Shown here one piece after another: positions 1 through 9,435 of a DNA stretch of 64,000 nt. The position numbers and the translations under genes were made by a program. Under the pieces are notes generated by a model that saw only the letters and a program-made list of their open reading frames with translations, did not search any database and was not told the origin of the DNA. The stretch is taken from the NCBI RefSeq assembly GCF_000152965.1, contig NZ_AANB01000012.1, positions 102,720-166,719 on the forward strand. Direction: 5' to 3'. The DNA comes from Roseobacter sp. MED193 (GTDB lineage Bacteria; Pseudomonadota; Alphaproteobacteria; Rhodobacterales; Rhodobacteraceae). Each line of letters starts with the position of its first letter. Position 1 is the first letter of the stretch.

Positions 1-121
1 GTTCGGAAAGTTCGACCTCACGCAGGTGATGGCCCGGTTTGATCTCGCCGTCCGCCACAAGTTGCAATAACTGCCGGGCAAGGCGGACCTGTAAATCGCT
101 TTTTGAGGCCTTGGCGTTCAT
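1..121 (-). CDS. GntR-family transcriptional regulator, N-terminal fragment cut by window edge
   Basis: Only the first 40 codons are in the window, starting from ATG at 121. The visible peptide has the opening of a GntR winged helix: a helix rich in Leu and Gln (LARQLLQLV), then the motif DGEIKPGHHLRE. This matches the start of FadR/FCD-type GntR proteins. It lies 59 bases downstream of the dimethylformamidase-like gene on the same strand, so it may be the last gene of that cluster and its regulator. The effector domain is outside the window, so the subfamily cannot be assigned. Confidence 0.7.
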   Translation of the reverse strand, partial: MNAKASKSDLQVRLARQLLQLVADGEIKPGHHLREVELSE

Positions 122-180
122 GGTGCTTCCAATTGCATTTCTCATGCGGGATAACACAATGTCCCGCCATTGAAAAAGGC

Positions 181-2409
181 CTATTGCGGCAGCATATCGA
201 AAGGTGTTTCATCATTGAAACGCCGCAACACGTTGGCCGTCATTCTGGCGATTTCATTGTCGTAGCTGTTCCAGGCCATGGCGCCTGCCCAGGCAATCGA
301 GCCTGTGGAAAAGACAGCGCCGCCGCCGATGGTTTCGAAAAAGGTCAGATCGGCACGGATGATGTCCGCCTGTGTCCCACTCCAGTCCGGGGTTGGATCC
401 AACAGGTCTTCGGGGGTCATCAGGTAGATGTCGGTATGCCGGGTGGACGATGCCAGAACCAGCGCGTGTCCGGGTGTGCCTTGCACCGCATCTGCCCGGT
501 CGACTTCAAGACCTGCAGCCCCGCCACCCGCAAGTCCGAAATCGCCGATTTTTGGTCCCTCGATCCCATCGAAAATGAACGCCACGCGCGGATTGGTGGC
601 CTCGGGGCTGAGCACATAAGGTTCCGACACATCGAAACCCTGAGAGGTCATGCCAACGCCGCACAAATGGTTCGGCGGATGGTCATTGCGCCGCCACAAT
701 CCTCCGTATTCACCGGTAAAGCCGTGATAGAATTGGCCGTGCCCGGGCTCCCAGGGTCGGATCCCGGCCTCAGAGCGACGGCATTCCATGATACCGGGCA
801 TGTCTTCGTTGAAGCTGACCACCCAGTAAAAGCCATTGCCACCCAGATACATCAACCGACCGCCGCGATCGGTGAAACCTTGCAGGGCCTCGACCATGTT
901 GCGGGTGTAATACTCGGGATGGGTGCCGGTCAGGATGACGTTATAGCGCTGCAACAACCTCAGGCCGTCTTCGTGCATGTCTTCGTCGGTGATGACGTCA
1001 TAGTCCTGTTCAATGGCATCCAGCCAGCCAAGAATATGCGTGTCGGCATTGAACTGCCAGATATTGGAGCCAAACCCACCAAGGAATGATTTCACCTTTG
1101 GTTGCAGGTCAACAATGGGGCGTAGACGTGAGCTGTGGAAAACCCCCATTTCGTCATCATGGGTCTCATAGACTGAAAATCCGATGCCGGGGTTGTCCTG
1201 CAGGAACATGTGGTGGTGATCAAGCTCGACCGCGCGGCCCATGCCGATTTCAGTACCCGGCACATCCATGCCCAGCCGGTGGTTGGCATAGGCCAGATAG
1301 CTGCAGGTGGGGAAAAGGAAGGCGACCTTGTTGCCCGATGGCTTGTTGCGTGGGGGACGGACGGCAAAGACGCAATAATAGGCGTTATCTTCATCGCCAT
1401 CTGGCACCAGCCGTACCGAATAGACACCACTTTTCAAATCCTTGGGGATTGTGAGTGAGAAATCCACGTCCCAGCCGGCGTCATACATGTCCGTCGAATG
1501 GAAATGGATCGCCGAATAAAGATCCGGGCGCAGTTTCCAATCCAGCTCTTGCCCCTTCCAGAGCCAACCCGTCATCGCGCGGGTGGGGGCGTTGTGGATT
1601 TGGCCATGCAGTTGATAGGGCGAGATGTCGCAAATGGTCTGCGTTGTCATCTTGTGTGAGAAATCCCATGCCCCGAGCAAAGAGCGTTGCCGCCGCAGCA
1701 ATGCGAAATCGCCAAGCAGGTTTCGCAGTGTTTCGGGGGCAACAACGGTGTTGAACAAGGCCGGGCGGTCTACGCGGCCGTCCAGAAAGCCTGTCAAGGC
1801 GCCGTCTGGCCCACGGGTTGCTGCGATGATGCATTCCTTTGCGGTTTCACCTGTTCGATCCAACGGGGCTGAAATGACTTCCGCGCGCGGCGGCTCGCTT
1901 GCCGCGTCGTGATCCTGTGACATGGCCAGCGACAGTAAACCATCGCTTTTTGAATAGCTCAAAGAGACGATATGCCAATGTTCGGTCGAAAGTGGCGTAG
2001 CGCTGGTCAGACACGCCCCACCCGCCACGCCGGTCAGTCGGCCCTTTTCATCGATGCCAATCTCGGCAAGGCCCGGAAGGGCGATGATACTACGCCTGCG
2101 CCCATCAAGCAGAGAGGGTTTCACAACCGCCGCGAGGGTAAATTCGTCGATCTGACCAAGGGCGTCCAAATCGGGAATCAGCACGCACGAGCCAGGCAGA
2201 AAGGGCTTGGCGATGGCATCACGCGCGCCGCCGAGATCGAGGTCGATCAGCTTGTCTTTGTAGCCTGGACCGTCGGGATTGGTATCACCTTGGATGATCT
2301 GGCGGAAATCGGGGCGGTAGGATTTAGCCCCGAACGAACTGACCATCACGTCAATGGTCTCACCTGGCTCTACAGTCAGTTTGTTTGTATATCCAACTAT
2401 TGGCAGCAT
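181..2409 (-). CDS. N,N-dimethylformamidase-like amidohydrolase, large (beta) subunit
   Basis: 742 residues, about the length of the large subunit of Paracoccus dimethylformamidase (DMFase). That enzyme hydrolyses dimethylformamide to formate and dimethylamine with a mononuclear iron held by two Tyr and one Glu. By relative spacing to the published Paracoccus ligands, the candidates here are Tyr374 (in SYLAYAN), Tyr414 (in SVYETHDD) and Glu499 (in HPEYYT); this mapping is my inference. The N-terminal half looks like a lectin-type beta sandwich (GFLDGRVDRPALFN), followed by the alpha/beta catalytic half. ATG at 2409 has a GGGGA ribosome site. The small-subunit gene ends 11 bases upstream. Family membership is confident. 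The substrate need not be dimethylformamide, because the neighbours are transport and polyamine-like catabolic genes. Confidence 0.85.
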   Translation of the reverse strand: MLPIVGYTNKLTVEPGETIDVMVSSFGAKSYRPDFRQIIQGDTNPDGPGYKDKLIDLDLGGARDAIAKPFLPGSCVLIPDLDALGQIDEFTLAAVVKPSLLDGRRRSIIALPGLAEIGIDEKGRLTGVAGGACLTSATPLSTEHWHIVSLSYSKSDGLLSLAMSQDHDAASEPPRAEVISAPLDRTGETAKECIIAATRGPDGALTGFLDGRVDRPALFNTVVAPETLRNLLGDFALLRRQRSLLGAWDFSHKMTTQTICDISPYQLHGQIHNAPTRAMTGWLWKGQELDWKLRPDLYSAIHFHSTDMYDAGWDVDFSLTIPKDLKSGVYSVRLVPDGDEDNAYYCVFAVRPPRNKPSGNKVAFLFPTCSYLAYANHRLGMDVPGTEIGMGRAVELDHHHMFLQDNPGIGFSVYETHDDEMGVFHSSRLRPIVDLQPKVKSFLGGFGSNIWQFNADTHILGWLDAIEQDYDVITDEDMHEDGLRLLQRYNVILTGTHPEYYTRNMVEALQGFTDRGGRLMYLGGNGFYWVVSFNEDMPGIMECRRSEAGIRPWEPGHGQFYHGFTGEYGGLWRRNDHPPNHLCGVGMTSQGFDVSEPYVLSPEATNPRVAFIFDGIEGPKIGDFGLAGGGAAGLEVDRADAVQGTPGHALVLASSTRHTDIYLMTPEDLLDPTPDWSGTQADIIRADLTFFETIGGGAVFSTGSIAWAGAMAWNSYDNEIARMTANVLRRFNDETPFDMLPQ

Positions 2410-2420
2410 TCTAGTTCCCC

Positions 2421-2747
2421 TTATCCGGTCTGCGACAACAGGGCGTCGACGTCCTGACCCGTCAGATCCATCCAGCGGCGTTTGAAAATATCGCGCTCAG
2501 CCTCCAGCAAGTCAAAATAGACCACGCCCTCGACCATCTCGACCTTGGATCCGCGAGCTTTGGGCAGCTTGCCCAGTCGCCATTTTGAATGGCGCTCCTC
2601 GATCACCAAAATGTATTTGAAAGCCCAGTCCGCCCCACGCATCCGGTTCAGCACGCGCTGCAGCCCGGGGCTGTGATAGCCGATCGGCTGTGCCAGAAAT
2701 TCGCGGGCAAAAGGATGGTCACTGTCTGAAATCTGATAGCGCGCCAT
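2421..2747 (-). CDS. N,N-dimethylformamidase-like small (alpha) subunit
   Basis: A 108-residue basic protein with the character of the DMFase light chain, directly upstream of the large-subunit gene as in known dmfA1-dmfA2 pairs. It is slightly shorter than the Paracoccus small subunit. Visible features are the aromatic stretch GADWAFKYILVIEERHSKWRLG and an acidic C-terminal helix. ATG at 2747 is preceded by AGGAG. In known enzymes the light chain packs on the heavy chain and has no catalytic residues of its own. Its presence supports a genuine two-subunit DMFase-type enzyme rather than a distant single-domain relative. Confidence 0.8.
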   Translation of the reverse strand: MARYQISDSDHPFAREFLAQPIGYHSPGLQRVLNRMRGADWAFKYILVIEERHSKWRLGKLPKARGSKVEMVEGVVYFDLLEAERDIFKRRWMDLTGQDVDALLSQTG

Positions 2748-2767
2748 GCGGTTCTCCTAGGAAAAGA

Positions 2768-2790
2768 CCGGGGCAATGGCTTTGCCCCGG
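2768..2790 (-). terminator. Intra-operon GC-rich hairpin between ABC ATPase and DMFase small subunit
   Basis: A perfect 9-bp stem (CCGGGGCAA / TTGCCCCGG) with a 5-base loop. On the minus-strand transcript it is followed by the U-rich TCTTTTCC and then the AGGAG of the next gene. This fits a partial terminator or mRNA-stability element that sets transporter and enzyme expression apart. No function is demonstrated. Confidence 0.5.
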
Positions 2791-2863
2791 CAAGTTGCAG
2801 GGAGGTTCTGTTGATTTCGCAGCCACGAGGGTGACGGCTGGCATTGGCAATCTTCGCGGCAGG

Positions 2864-3805
2864 TCATCGTTCCGATACCTCATCATAAAGATGGCAAAAG
2901 ACCTTGCCGCCACCGGCGCTATAGGCTTGTGGCAGCGTTTCGCCACACATTGCCATGCGCTCGGGGCAGCGTCCGGCCAATGGGCAACCTGTCGGGGATG
3001 CGCCTTTGTCGTCCACTTCAAGGTGGACGGTATCATCATCAATCAGGCCACTGGCGGCCTGAAGCCCGCGCGTATAGGGATGACGCGCCCGTCCATAGAG
3101 CAGCCGCCGCCCACAGTCTTCCATGATCCGGCCATGATAGAGCACGACCACCCGGTCGCAGACATAGCGAGTCGCGGCTAGGTCGTGCGATATGAACAGG
3201 GCCGCGAAACCGACGCTTGCCTGCAATTCCTTGATCAGGTTCAGGATCTGCGCCTGTACCGACACATCAAGCGCGCTGACGGCCTCGTCAAACAGGATGA
3301 ACCTGGGCTTAGTAATCAGTGCCCTTGCGATGGACACCCGCTGTCTCTGCCCACCGGACAGCTCATTAGGAAACCGATCACCAACGCCGCTGGCCAATCC
3401 GACCCGTTCTAACATGCGATCGACTTGCTTGCGTGCCTCGGGGCCGTGCGCGTGCTGGTTAATCTTGAGCGGCTCTTCAACCGAAGTTGCCACTTTCAGC
3501 GCGGGGTTCAGCGAACTGCGCGGGTTTTGCAGCACGGCGGCAAGCTGCCCTTTGAGCTGCTTTCGGCCGAGTTGGTTGAACGGCGTGCCAGCAAATTCAA
3601 TTTCCCCATTTGTCAGGCCCTGAAGGCCCAGACAGGCCCGGCCCAGCGTTGTCTTGCCGGACCCGGATTCACCGACAAGACCAAAGATCTGGCCGGGCTC
3701 AATATCGATACTGACATCCTGCAGGGCATGCACAACCGACTTTGCCCAGGGCGGGCCCGACGAAAACTGAACATCGGCATTGCGAACTGATATGACGCTG
3801 CTCAT
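2864..3805 (-). CDS. ABC transporter ATP-binding protein, DppF/OppF type
   Basis: 313-residue ATPase of a dipeptide/oligopeptide-family importer (cytoplasmic, paired with the upstream ATPase). It shows Walker [10 protein letters not shown] near residues 45-53, the signature [15 protein letters not shown], Walker [12 protein letters not shown], and the C-terminal Cys-containing oligopeptide/dipeptide extension ([14 protein letters not shown]) typical of OppD/F proteins. The ATG at 3805 is chosen because it overlaps the stop of the preceding ATPase gene by 4 bases (ATGA); a longer upstream reading would invade that gene. It is the last transporter gene, followed by a hairpin and the DMFase subunits. 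Confidence 0.88.
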   Translation of the reverse strand: MSSVISVRNADVQFSSGPPWAKSVVHALQDVSIDIEPGQIFGLVGESGSGKTTLGRACLGLQGLTNGEIEFAGTPFNQLGRKQLKGQLAAVLQNPRSSLNPALKVATSVEEPLKINQHAHGPEARKQVDRMLERVGLASGVGDRFPNELSGGQRQRVSIARALITKPRFILFDEAVSALDVSVQAQILNLIKELQASVGFAALFISHDLAATRYVCDRVVVLYHGRIMEDCGRRLLYGRARHPYTRGLQAASGLIDDDTVHLEVDDKGASPTGCPLAGRCPERMAMCGETLPQAYSAGGGKVFCHLYDEVSER

Positions 3806-4767
3806 CGGGTGGCCTCCGCGTGAATGGCATCGATGCGACAACAGGAAACGGTGGACGATCCAACCTTGACTGGGGCAGGAAAATCACTGGTGCAAACATC
3901 GTCACGATGGGCACACCGGTCTGCAAAAGCGCAGGCGCGGTCCCTTGAAATCGAAAGCGGCGGCGCGCCTTCCAGGCTTTGTAACACGCCATCTTCTCCT
4001 TCATGCCCCGGCTCGGAAGCCAGCAGTGCAATCGGGTAAGGATGCAATGGTGAGGTGATGAACTCTGCCGCTGGCCCTATTTCTACGAAACGCCCGGCAT
4101 ACATGACACCAATGCGGTCGCAAAACCGCGAGATGATCGGGATATCATGGCTGATGATTAGCATCGCCGCGCCGATTTCGCTGCACCATTTGGTCAAGAG
4201 TTCCATAACACCGCTGCGGATGGACGCATCCAGTGCCGCGGTTGGCTCATCCGCGATCAAAAGCTTTGGCATGCGCATCAGGGCCATCGCAATCACAACC
4301 CGTTGCGCCATGCCGCCCGAAAGTTGATGGGGAAAGCTCGACAACACGCGCTGATGATCGCCTAGCCCGACATGATTCAAGGCGTCGATGGCCTTTTGCT
4401 TCCAGTCGGATGAGCCTAAGAGCCGACGATACTGTTTGCCCAATGTCTTGGTCGGATCAAGCACGCTCATCGGGTCCTGAAAGACATAGGCGATATCGTT
4501 GGAGCGATAGGCGCGCAGTGTTTTGCCAGACAGCGCGAGCACGTTGTGCCCGGCAACCTCAACCAAGCCGGATTCAACCTGCCCGGCGGGCCCTAGCAGG
4601 TGGCCAATCACCGATGAGAAGGTGGATTTGCCGCAGCCGCTTTCACCGACAATGCCAAACACTTCGCCCGGAGCCAAAGACAGCGAGACATCAAGCAGAG
4701 CGGTCACCTCACGCGTCTTGGTGTGATAGGACACGGTCAGGTTTTCAACGGTCAGAAGGTCGCTCAT
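3802..4767 (-). CDS. ABC transporter ATP-binding protein, DppD/OppD type
   Basis: 321-residue ATPase, partner of the downstream DppF-type protein. Walker A GESGCGKST is near residues 41-49. The signature LSGGMAQRVVIAMAL and Walker B LLIADEPTAALD follow, then the oligopeptide/dipeptide C-terminal domain with a Cys cluster (CAFADRCAHRDDVC). Start at ATG 4767: the extra 20 residues further upstream lie inside the permease gene and do not resemble the family. The permease gene stops 5 bases before this start. Confidence 0.87.
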   Translation of the reverse strand: MSDLLTVENLTVSYHTKTREVTALLDVSLSLAPGEVFGIVGESGCGKSTFSSVIGHLLGPAGQVESGLVEVAGHNVLALSGKTLRAYRSNDIAYVFQDPMSVLDPTKTLGKQYRRLLGSSDWKQKAIDALNHVGLGDHQRVLSSFPHQLSGGMAQRVVIAMALMRMPKLLIADEPTAALDASIRSGVMELLTKWCSEIGAAMLIISHDIPIISRFCDRIGVMYAGRFVEIGPAAEFITSPLHPYPIALLASEPGHEGEDGVLQSLEGAPPLSISRDRACAFADRCAHRDDVCTSDFPAPVKVGSSTVSCCRIDAIHAEATR

Positions 4768-4771
4768 TGTC

Positions 4772-5632
4772 TCAATCCTCCAGGCTACGGGCGCGCACCG
4801 GGTCGAAAAACACCCGCATGCCTTCACCGATCAGATTGACGCTCCAGATTGCCAGCACCAGAAACAGCGCGGGCGCAAAAACCAGCCAAGGGGCAAATGT
4901 GATATAGAGACTGCCCTCGCGCAGCAGCGATCCCAGTGATGCAGCAGGTGGTTGGGAACCAAGACCAAGAAAGCTCAGCGCGCTTTCAACCAGCATCCCG
5001 ACCGAGATTGAATAGGCGACCTGGGTGACGACTGGCACCGCGATATTGGGCAGAATATGTACTAGCAATTGCCGCGCAGGCGACGCCCCGGACAGTTTTG
5101 AAATTGTCACGAAATCGGCGCCCGTGACATCCATCGCAGCCGCACGCACCACCCGGACCATGGGCGGAAGAGTAACCAAGATGATCGCGCAGATTGCGGC
5201 AAATTCGCCAGGGCCGATGATGGCGGTGATCAACAGGCCCATCAGCACGGCTGGAAACGAGAACACGATGTCCGACAGGCGGCTGATGATCTCGTCCAGC
5301 ACCTTTCCGGAATAGGCGGCGATCAGGCCGATCACGATCCCGGCCAGTGCGGAACACAACACCGCCGTTGTAGCCAACAAGATCGTCACCTGAATGCCCT
5401 GCAGGACGCGCGACAACATATTGCGGCCCAGATTGTCGGATCCGAAAACAATGTCGGCGGATGGTGGCGAGAGCCGTGGATAGGCGGCCACCTGATCGGG
5501 TGGATCTATGGGCAACAACGGCGCCAACAGGGCGGCGAGGATCAGGGTGGCCATGGTCAGCGAGGCAAACCCAGCCAGCCTGTCGGCGCGGTGGAACTCC
5601 AGCCAGTGATGGATCAAAGGGCGCAAATTCAT
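4772..5632 (-). CDS. ABC transporter permease, DppC/OppC type
   Basis: 286-residue inner-membrane permease. An N-terminal transmembrane helix (LTMATLILAALLAPLLP) precedes the conserved segment VFGSDNLGRNMLSRVLQG that marks DppC/OppC proteins. Four to five further helices follow, with an EAA-type loop around DFVTISKLSGASPARQLLVHILPN. ATG at 5632 follows the DppB stop by 4 bases. It should form the membrane channel with the adjacent DppB-type protein. Confidence 0.86.
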   Translation of the reverse strand: MNLRPLIHHWLEFHRADRLAGFASLTMATLILAALLAPLLPIDPPDQVAAYPRLSPPSADIVFGSDNLGRNMLSRVLQGIQVTILLATTAVLCSALAGIVIGLIAAYSGKVLDEIISRLSDIVFSFPAVLMGLLITAIIGPGEFAAICAIILVTLPPMVRVVRAAAMDVTGADFVTISKLSGASPARQLLVHILPNIAVPVVTQVAYSISVGMLVESALSFLGLGSQPPAASLGSLLREGSLYITFAPWLVFAPALFLVLAIWSVNLIGEGMRVFFDPVRARSLED

Positions 5633-5636
5633 ATTG

Positions 5637-6590
5637 TTACCCTTTGCGAAGCCGCGGATCGATCAGCCCATAGGCGATGTCGGCGGTCATGTTGATAAAG
5701 ACAACGGCGCAGGCAATCACAAGAACGGTCGCCTGAACGATTGGGTAGTCGCGATTGAGTAACCCCTGGACCAAAAACCGGCCCATCCCCGGCACCGAAT
5801 ACACGTATTCGACAATGATGGCGCCGCCGATCAGATAGCCAAGGTAGATCGACAGGGTGGTCACCAGTGGGTTTGAGATGTTGCGCAAAACGTGGCCTTG
5901 AACGATTTCTCTGGGTTCTTCTCCGCGCGCCAGAGCGGCCATGATGTAGTCTTTGGATAGAATCCCGATCACCGCGTTGCGTGTCGTTGTAATGAATAGC
6001 CCGATCCCGACCGCCGACAAGGTCACCGCTGGCAGGATGATCGACCGGATATGCCCTCCGAAATCTTCCTGAAACGGCACCCATTGCCCCACCGTCAGGC
6101 CAAGCGAGTAGCGCGAAAAAACAAACAGGAACACGCTGGCGATTACAAAATCCGGGACGCTCATGATAAAGCTTCCCAGCACCCGGGCGATGCCGGATAC
6201 GCCCGCGCGGCGATGGGCCAGACCGGACCACAACCCCAACGGAATTCCGATCACCGCAGAGGTAAAGGTGGCCAGCAAAGCCAGCTCGATTGTCACCGGA
6301 ACACGGCTTGCAAAACTGTCCACAATTGGATCCTGCGTGATCAGAGAAATCCCCAGATCGCCGGTGGCAACCGACCCAAGCCATTTGGCGTATTGGATCG
6401 GAAGCGGTTGATTTAGACCAAATTTCTCGGCGATTTGCTGGCGCAGCTCCTCTGGTCCGCGCGGCGCAAGAACGTCTTCGAAACTGCCTGGCAGCATGTG
6501 GATTGCCAGAAAAATGAAGATCGACACGCCGATCAGGGTCAGCAGCGCACTGCCGACCCTGAAAGCGATGAATTTGAGAAGCTGCGTCAT
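5637..6590 (-). CDS. ABC transporter permease, DppB/OppB type
   Basis: 317 residues. The N-terminal helix (RVGSALLTLIGVSIFIFLAIHMLPG) and the following PIQYAKWLGSVATGDLGISL stretch are diagnostic of DppB/OppB permeases. The EAA loop region is near DYIMAALARGEEPREIVQGHVLRN, and the C-terminus ends in the usual DPRLRKG. The gene starts 3 bases after the stop of the binding-protein gene, so translation is probably coupled. Confidence 0.86.
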   Translation of the reverse strand: MTQLLKFIAFRVGSALLTLIGVSIFIFLAIHMLPGSFEDVLAPRGPEELRQQIAEKFGLNQPLPIQYAKWLGSVATGDLGISLITQDPIVDSFASRVPVTIELALLATFTSAVIGIPLGLWSGLAHRRAGVSGIARVLGSFIMSVPDFVIASVFLFVFSRYSLGLTVGQWVPFQEDFGGHIRSIILPAVTLSAVGIGLFITTTRNAVIGILSKDYIMAALARGEEPREIVQGHVLRNISNPLVTTLSIYLGYLIGGAIIVEYVYSVPGMGRFLVQGLLNRDYPIVQATVLVIACAVVFINMTADIAYGLIDPRLRKG

Positions 6591-6593
6591 CGC

Positions 6594-8198
6594 TTACATC
6601 AACTCGAAGGTTTCGACGTTGCGCAGCGTGTGCACATAGCCCTCAAGATGCGCGAGCTTGGCTTTCAGCTTGTCACTGCGATAGGCAATGGTGTCCTGCC
6701 GCGTGACCAGAGGTATCACGTTGGCCGATTCATCAATTTTGGCACAAAGATTCTGCAACACTGCGCCACGGGCCTCGCCGCCTGTTTGATATGCCGCGTC
6801 AATCGCCGCGTTGATGTCATCGTTGTTTTCAACGTGACCGGCGGTGAAACCTGCCACACCCGGATTCCACCAAAGGGTTGAAATGGCGGGGTCAGCGTAA
6901 CCGGCATACCAGGTGATCATGGCCTCGAATTTACTAGGATTGTCGATCCAGGCGCGCTGCACCCAGATGCCTTCATCAACCACCGCGATATTGGCGGTCA
7001 GGCCGATTTTGGCGACGCCTTGCGCGATGACCTGTGCCATCTGGATATCTGCCGGGATGTTGCGCACCAACAGCTCAAAGCTCAGGTCTTCATTGCCGCT
7101 TTCGGCAAGCAGCTGGCGCGCGCGGTCCAGATCCTGCCCAAAGAGAGGCAGCTTTGACGTATCACAGGCCTTGTGCGCCGGGGCCATGACGGCGGTTGGC
7201 TGTCCGCCACCACCAAGCGCGATATTGGCGATTAGTTCGCGGTCCAGCGTCAGAGCAACGGCCTGACGCAGTTTGATATCTTTGAAAGGCGAATCCTCCG
7301 CGACCGCGTTCAGGCCAAGGATGTAGTAGTTTGTAACGTCTTCGACATTCACCTCGACATTGGCGACGCCGCGCAACAAAAGCCCTGCGTCGGGGCTGGC
7401 CTCGAAGCTGGCAATATCAATCGAGCCGTCGCGCAATTGCGCAATCCGGGTGTTATCACTGGGCACGATCTTGACAACGATCCGGTCGATTTTCGGAAGC
7501 CCCTGCTGATAGTAATGTGGGTTGCGTTCCAGAACCCAGTTGTCGTCCTGTTCATGCGACACAATTTTGTACGGCCCGCTGCCTAGCATATCCTTGGACA
7601 CATCAAGCTCGCCGCTTTCCACCAACGACATCGGCAGGATCGAACACATGGTCGCCGCCAGCGCCGCAATCAGTGGCGTGTGCGGTTCCTGAAGGGTAAC
7701 GCGCACTTGGTTGTCGCCAACCGCAACAACATCATCGATCATGCCCATCGGGCGCACCCACCACGACCCGGTCGCCGGATCCTGAACCCGCTTGAGGCTG
7801 CCAACAACGTCGGCAATCGTCAGATCGGCACCGTTGGAGAACTTCACCCCGGACCGGATGGTAAAGAGATAGCTGGTCGGGCTTTCCTGTTCCCAGCTTT
7901 CGGCGATGGCCGGGATCGGATTGAGCTCTTCATCAACATCGATCAGGCTGTCATAGACCAGATGCAGCATCTGCCAGGAAGAACCAAGGATCGCCGTGTG
8001 CGGATCAAGCATCGTGGTTTCCAGCGGCTTGGCCCATGTCATGGTCGAGGCGCCTTGCGCATAAAGAGCGCCAGGAACGCCCGTCGCCGAGGCCGCCGCA
8101 AGACCGGTCATGGCTGCAGTGCGCAGAAAGCTGCGTCTGGTCAGGGCAGACCTGAGGTCTTCAGCGCTCAGATCAGCGGAATGGTGTTCATTGGTCAT
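6594..8198 (-). CDS. Periplasmic substrate-binding protein of Dpp/Opp family (SBP_bac_5), Tat signal
   Basis: 534 residues. The N-terminus carries a twin-arginine motif (TRRSFLRTAAM, RR at 21-22), a hydrophobic stretch and a probable cleavage site after LYAQG, so it is likely exported folded. The rest reads as an extracellular solute-binding protein family 5: the mature start has TTMLDPHTAI and an ESWEQESPTSYLFTIRSGVKFSNG segment. This family binds peptides, opines, nickel or other amines, so the ligand cannot be read from sequence; the neighbours suggest an amide or acylated amine. ATG at 8198 has an AGGGAGG ribosome site. Confidence 0.88.
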   Translation of the reverse strand: MTNEHHSADLSAEDLRSALTRRSFLRTAAMTGLAAASATGVPGALYAQGASTMTWAKPLETTMLDPHTAILGSSWQMLHLVYDSLIDVDEELNPIPAIAESWEQESPTSYLFTIRSGVKFSNGADLTIADVVGSLKRVQDPATGSWWVRPMGMIDDVVAVGDNQVRVTLQEPHTPLIAALAATMCSILPMSLVESGELDVSKDMLGSGPYKIVSHEQDDNWVLERNPHYYQQGLPKIDRIVVKIVPSDNTRIAQLRDGSIDIASFEASPDAGLLLRGVANVEVNVEDVTNYYILGLNAVAEDSPFKDIKLRQAVALTLDRELIANIALGGGGQPTAVMAPAHKACDTSKLPLFGQDLDRARQLLAESGNEDLSFELLVRNIPADIQMAQVIAQGVAKIGLTANIAVVDEGIWVQRAWIDNPSKFEAMITWYAGYADPAISTLWWNPGVAGFTAGHVENNDDINAAIDAAYQTGGEARGAVLQNLCAKIDESANVIPLVTRQDTIAYRSDKLKAKLAHLEGYVHTLRNVETFELM

Positions 8199-8224
8199 AG
8201 GTGCCTCCCTTTGGCATTTTAATG

Positions 8225-9325
8225 TTATCTCAGATTGTCCACGAGGCCGCGCGCTTCGTTCACCACGGCCTCTTGATGCGGTTGCAGATCCTGCCCACCA
8301 AACGCCGACACATATTCATCGAAGGGATCGGTGATGTTCGTTTTGATACCGGACAGCGTTTCCATCACAGCCAGACCGCAATAGGGTGCCAATGCGCGGG
8401 AATAACCACCCTCGTGCAGCATCGCGATGCGCCCCTGGCAAAGATCGTCGGCACACTCCATCAACTGTTTGGTCAGGTTGGCGTAAACGCTGCTGTGCAA
8501 CATCAGCCGCGCCAGCGGATCAAGCCCGCAGGCATCAAATCCGGAGCACACGACAATCAGCTGCGGTTTGTAGGCCTGCAGCGCCGGAATGACGACACGG
8601 TCGAACGCGGCCTGATAGGCACCCCGCCCGGATCCCGGAGGCAGCGGGACATTTATGTTATTGCCTTCGCCGCGACCTTCGCCGATCGACGACATTGCAC
8701 CGCTATCGAGAGGAAAGAGATTGTCCTGATGCAACGAAATGGTCAGGACCGAAGGGTCTTCATAGAAAATCTCTTCCGCACCATTGCCGTGGTGCGCGTC
8801 CCAATCCACGATGGCGACACGATCCAGTTGGTATTTCTCCTGCATTTCGCGAATGGCGATTGATGCATTGGCAAAGATACAAAACCCCATGGCCTCGGTC
8901 GGGCGCGCATGGTGCCCTGGAGGACGCACCAGGGCATAGCCGTTTTTCATCTGGCCATTCAGAACGCCATCCATGATCGCGATGCTGCCACCGGTCGAGA
9001 CTCGGGCGATGTCAAATCCCTCATTTCCTATGAAGGTATTCAGACCGACTTCCGCGCCGCCCGATTTGCTGGCCTCTTCGATGCCTGAAATGTAGCTGTC
9101 AGGATGGACGCGCGCGATCTGCGAAATCTCGGCAGGCTCAGGCTTGATCAGAATTAGTTGGTCCAAGAGACCGCTGACATCCAACAGGTTGCGGATACGC
9201 CGTTTGGTTTCAGGCTCTTCGGCATGCCGGTCTGGCTGTACGTCAAGCCCGGCCGGCACGAAGGAACTGACATTCCCTGCATCGTGCCACATACAAATCT
9301 CGTGATAAACCAAACCCGTTGCCAT
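8225..9325 (-). CDS. Histone-deacetylase-family amidohydrolase (acetylpolyamine-amidohydrolase-like)
   Basis: 366-residue zinc amidohydrolase of the arginase/deacetylase superfamily. The catalytic signatures are intact: PPGHH at 135-139, the zinc-binding DWDAHHGNG at 174-182, a GFDACGLDPLARL segment bearing a further zinc-ligand Asp, and the C-terminal HEGGYS with the Tyr/Gly loop. Bacterial members deacetylate acetylpolyamines or hydrolyse other acyl amides. Its place beside an importer, an aminotransferase, an aldehyde dehydrogenase and a PuuA-like ligase fits removal of an acyl group from an imported amine. ATG at 9325 has GGGAGGG five bases upstream. Confidence 0.87.
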   Translation of the reverse strand: MATGLVYHEICMWHDAGNVSSFVPAGLDVQPDRHAEEPETKRRIRNLLDVSGLLDQLILIKPEPAEISQIARVHPDSYISGIEEASKSGGAEVGLNTFIGNEGFDIARVSTGGSIAIMDGVLNGQMKNGYALVRPPGHHARPTEAMGFCIFANASIAIREMQEKYQLDRVAIVDWDAHHGNGAEEIFYEDPSVLTISLHQDNLFPLDSGAMSSIGEGRGEGNNINVPLPPGSGRGAYQAAFDRVVIPALQAYKPQLIVVCSGFDACGLDPLARLMLHSSVYANLTKQLMECADDLCQGRIAMLHEGGYSRALAPYCGLAVMETLSGIKTNITDPFDEYVSAFGGQDLQPHQEAVVNEARGLVDNLR

Positions 9326-9435
9326 CTGGCCCTCCCATTTCGCCGGATATCTAAAAAGCTTAGGGGCCGCGAAACACAGGCGTTATGATCAGAATCTCTT
9401 AAGTCTGGTTCTGGAGTCTCATCGCGGTCCGCTCG

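Noticed and set aside
103..1089. Long plus-strand open frame opposite the DMFase-like gene
   Set aside because: It is the antisense shadow of a well-conserved enzyme gene, with Arg/Gly/Pro/His-rich composition and no domain.
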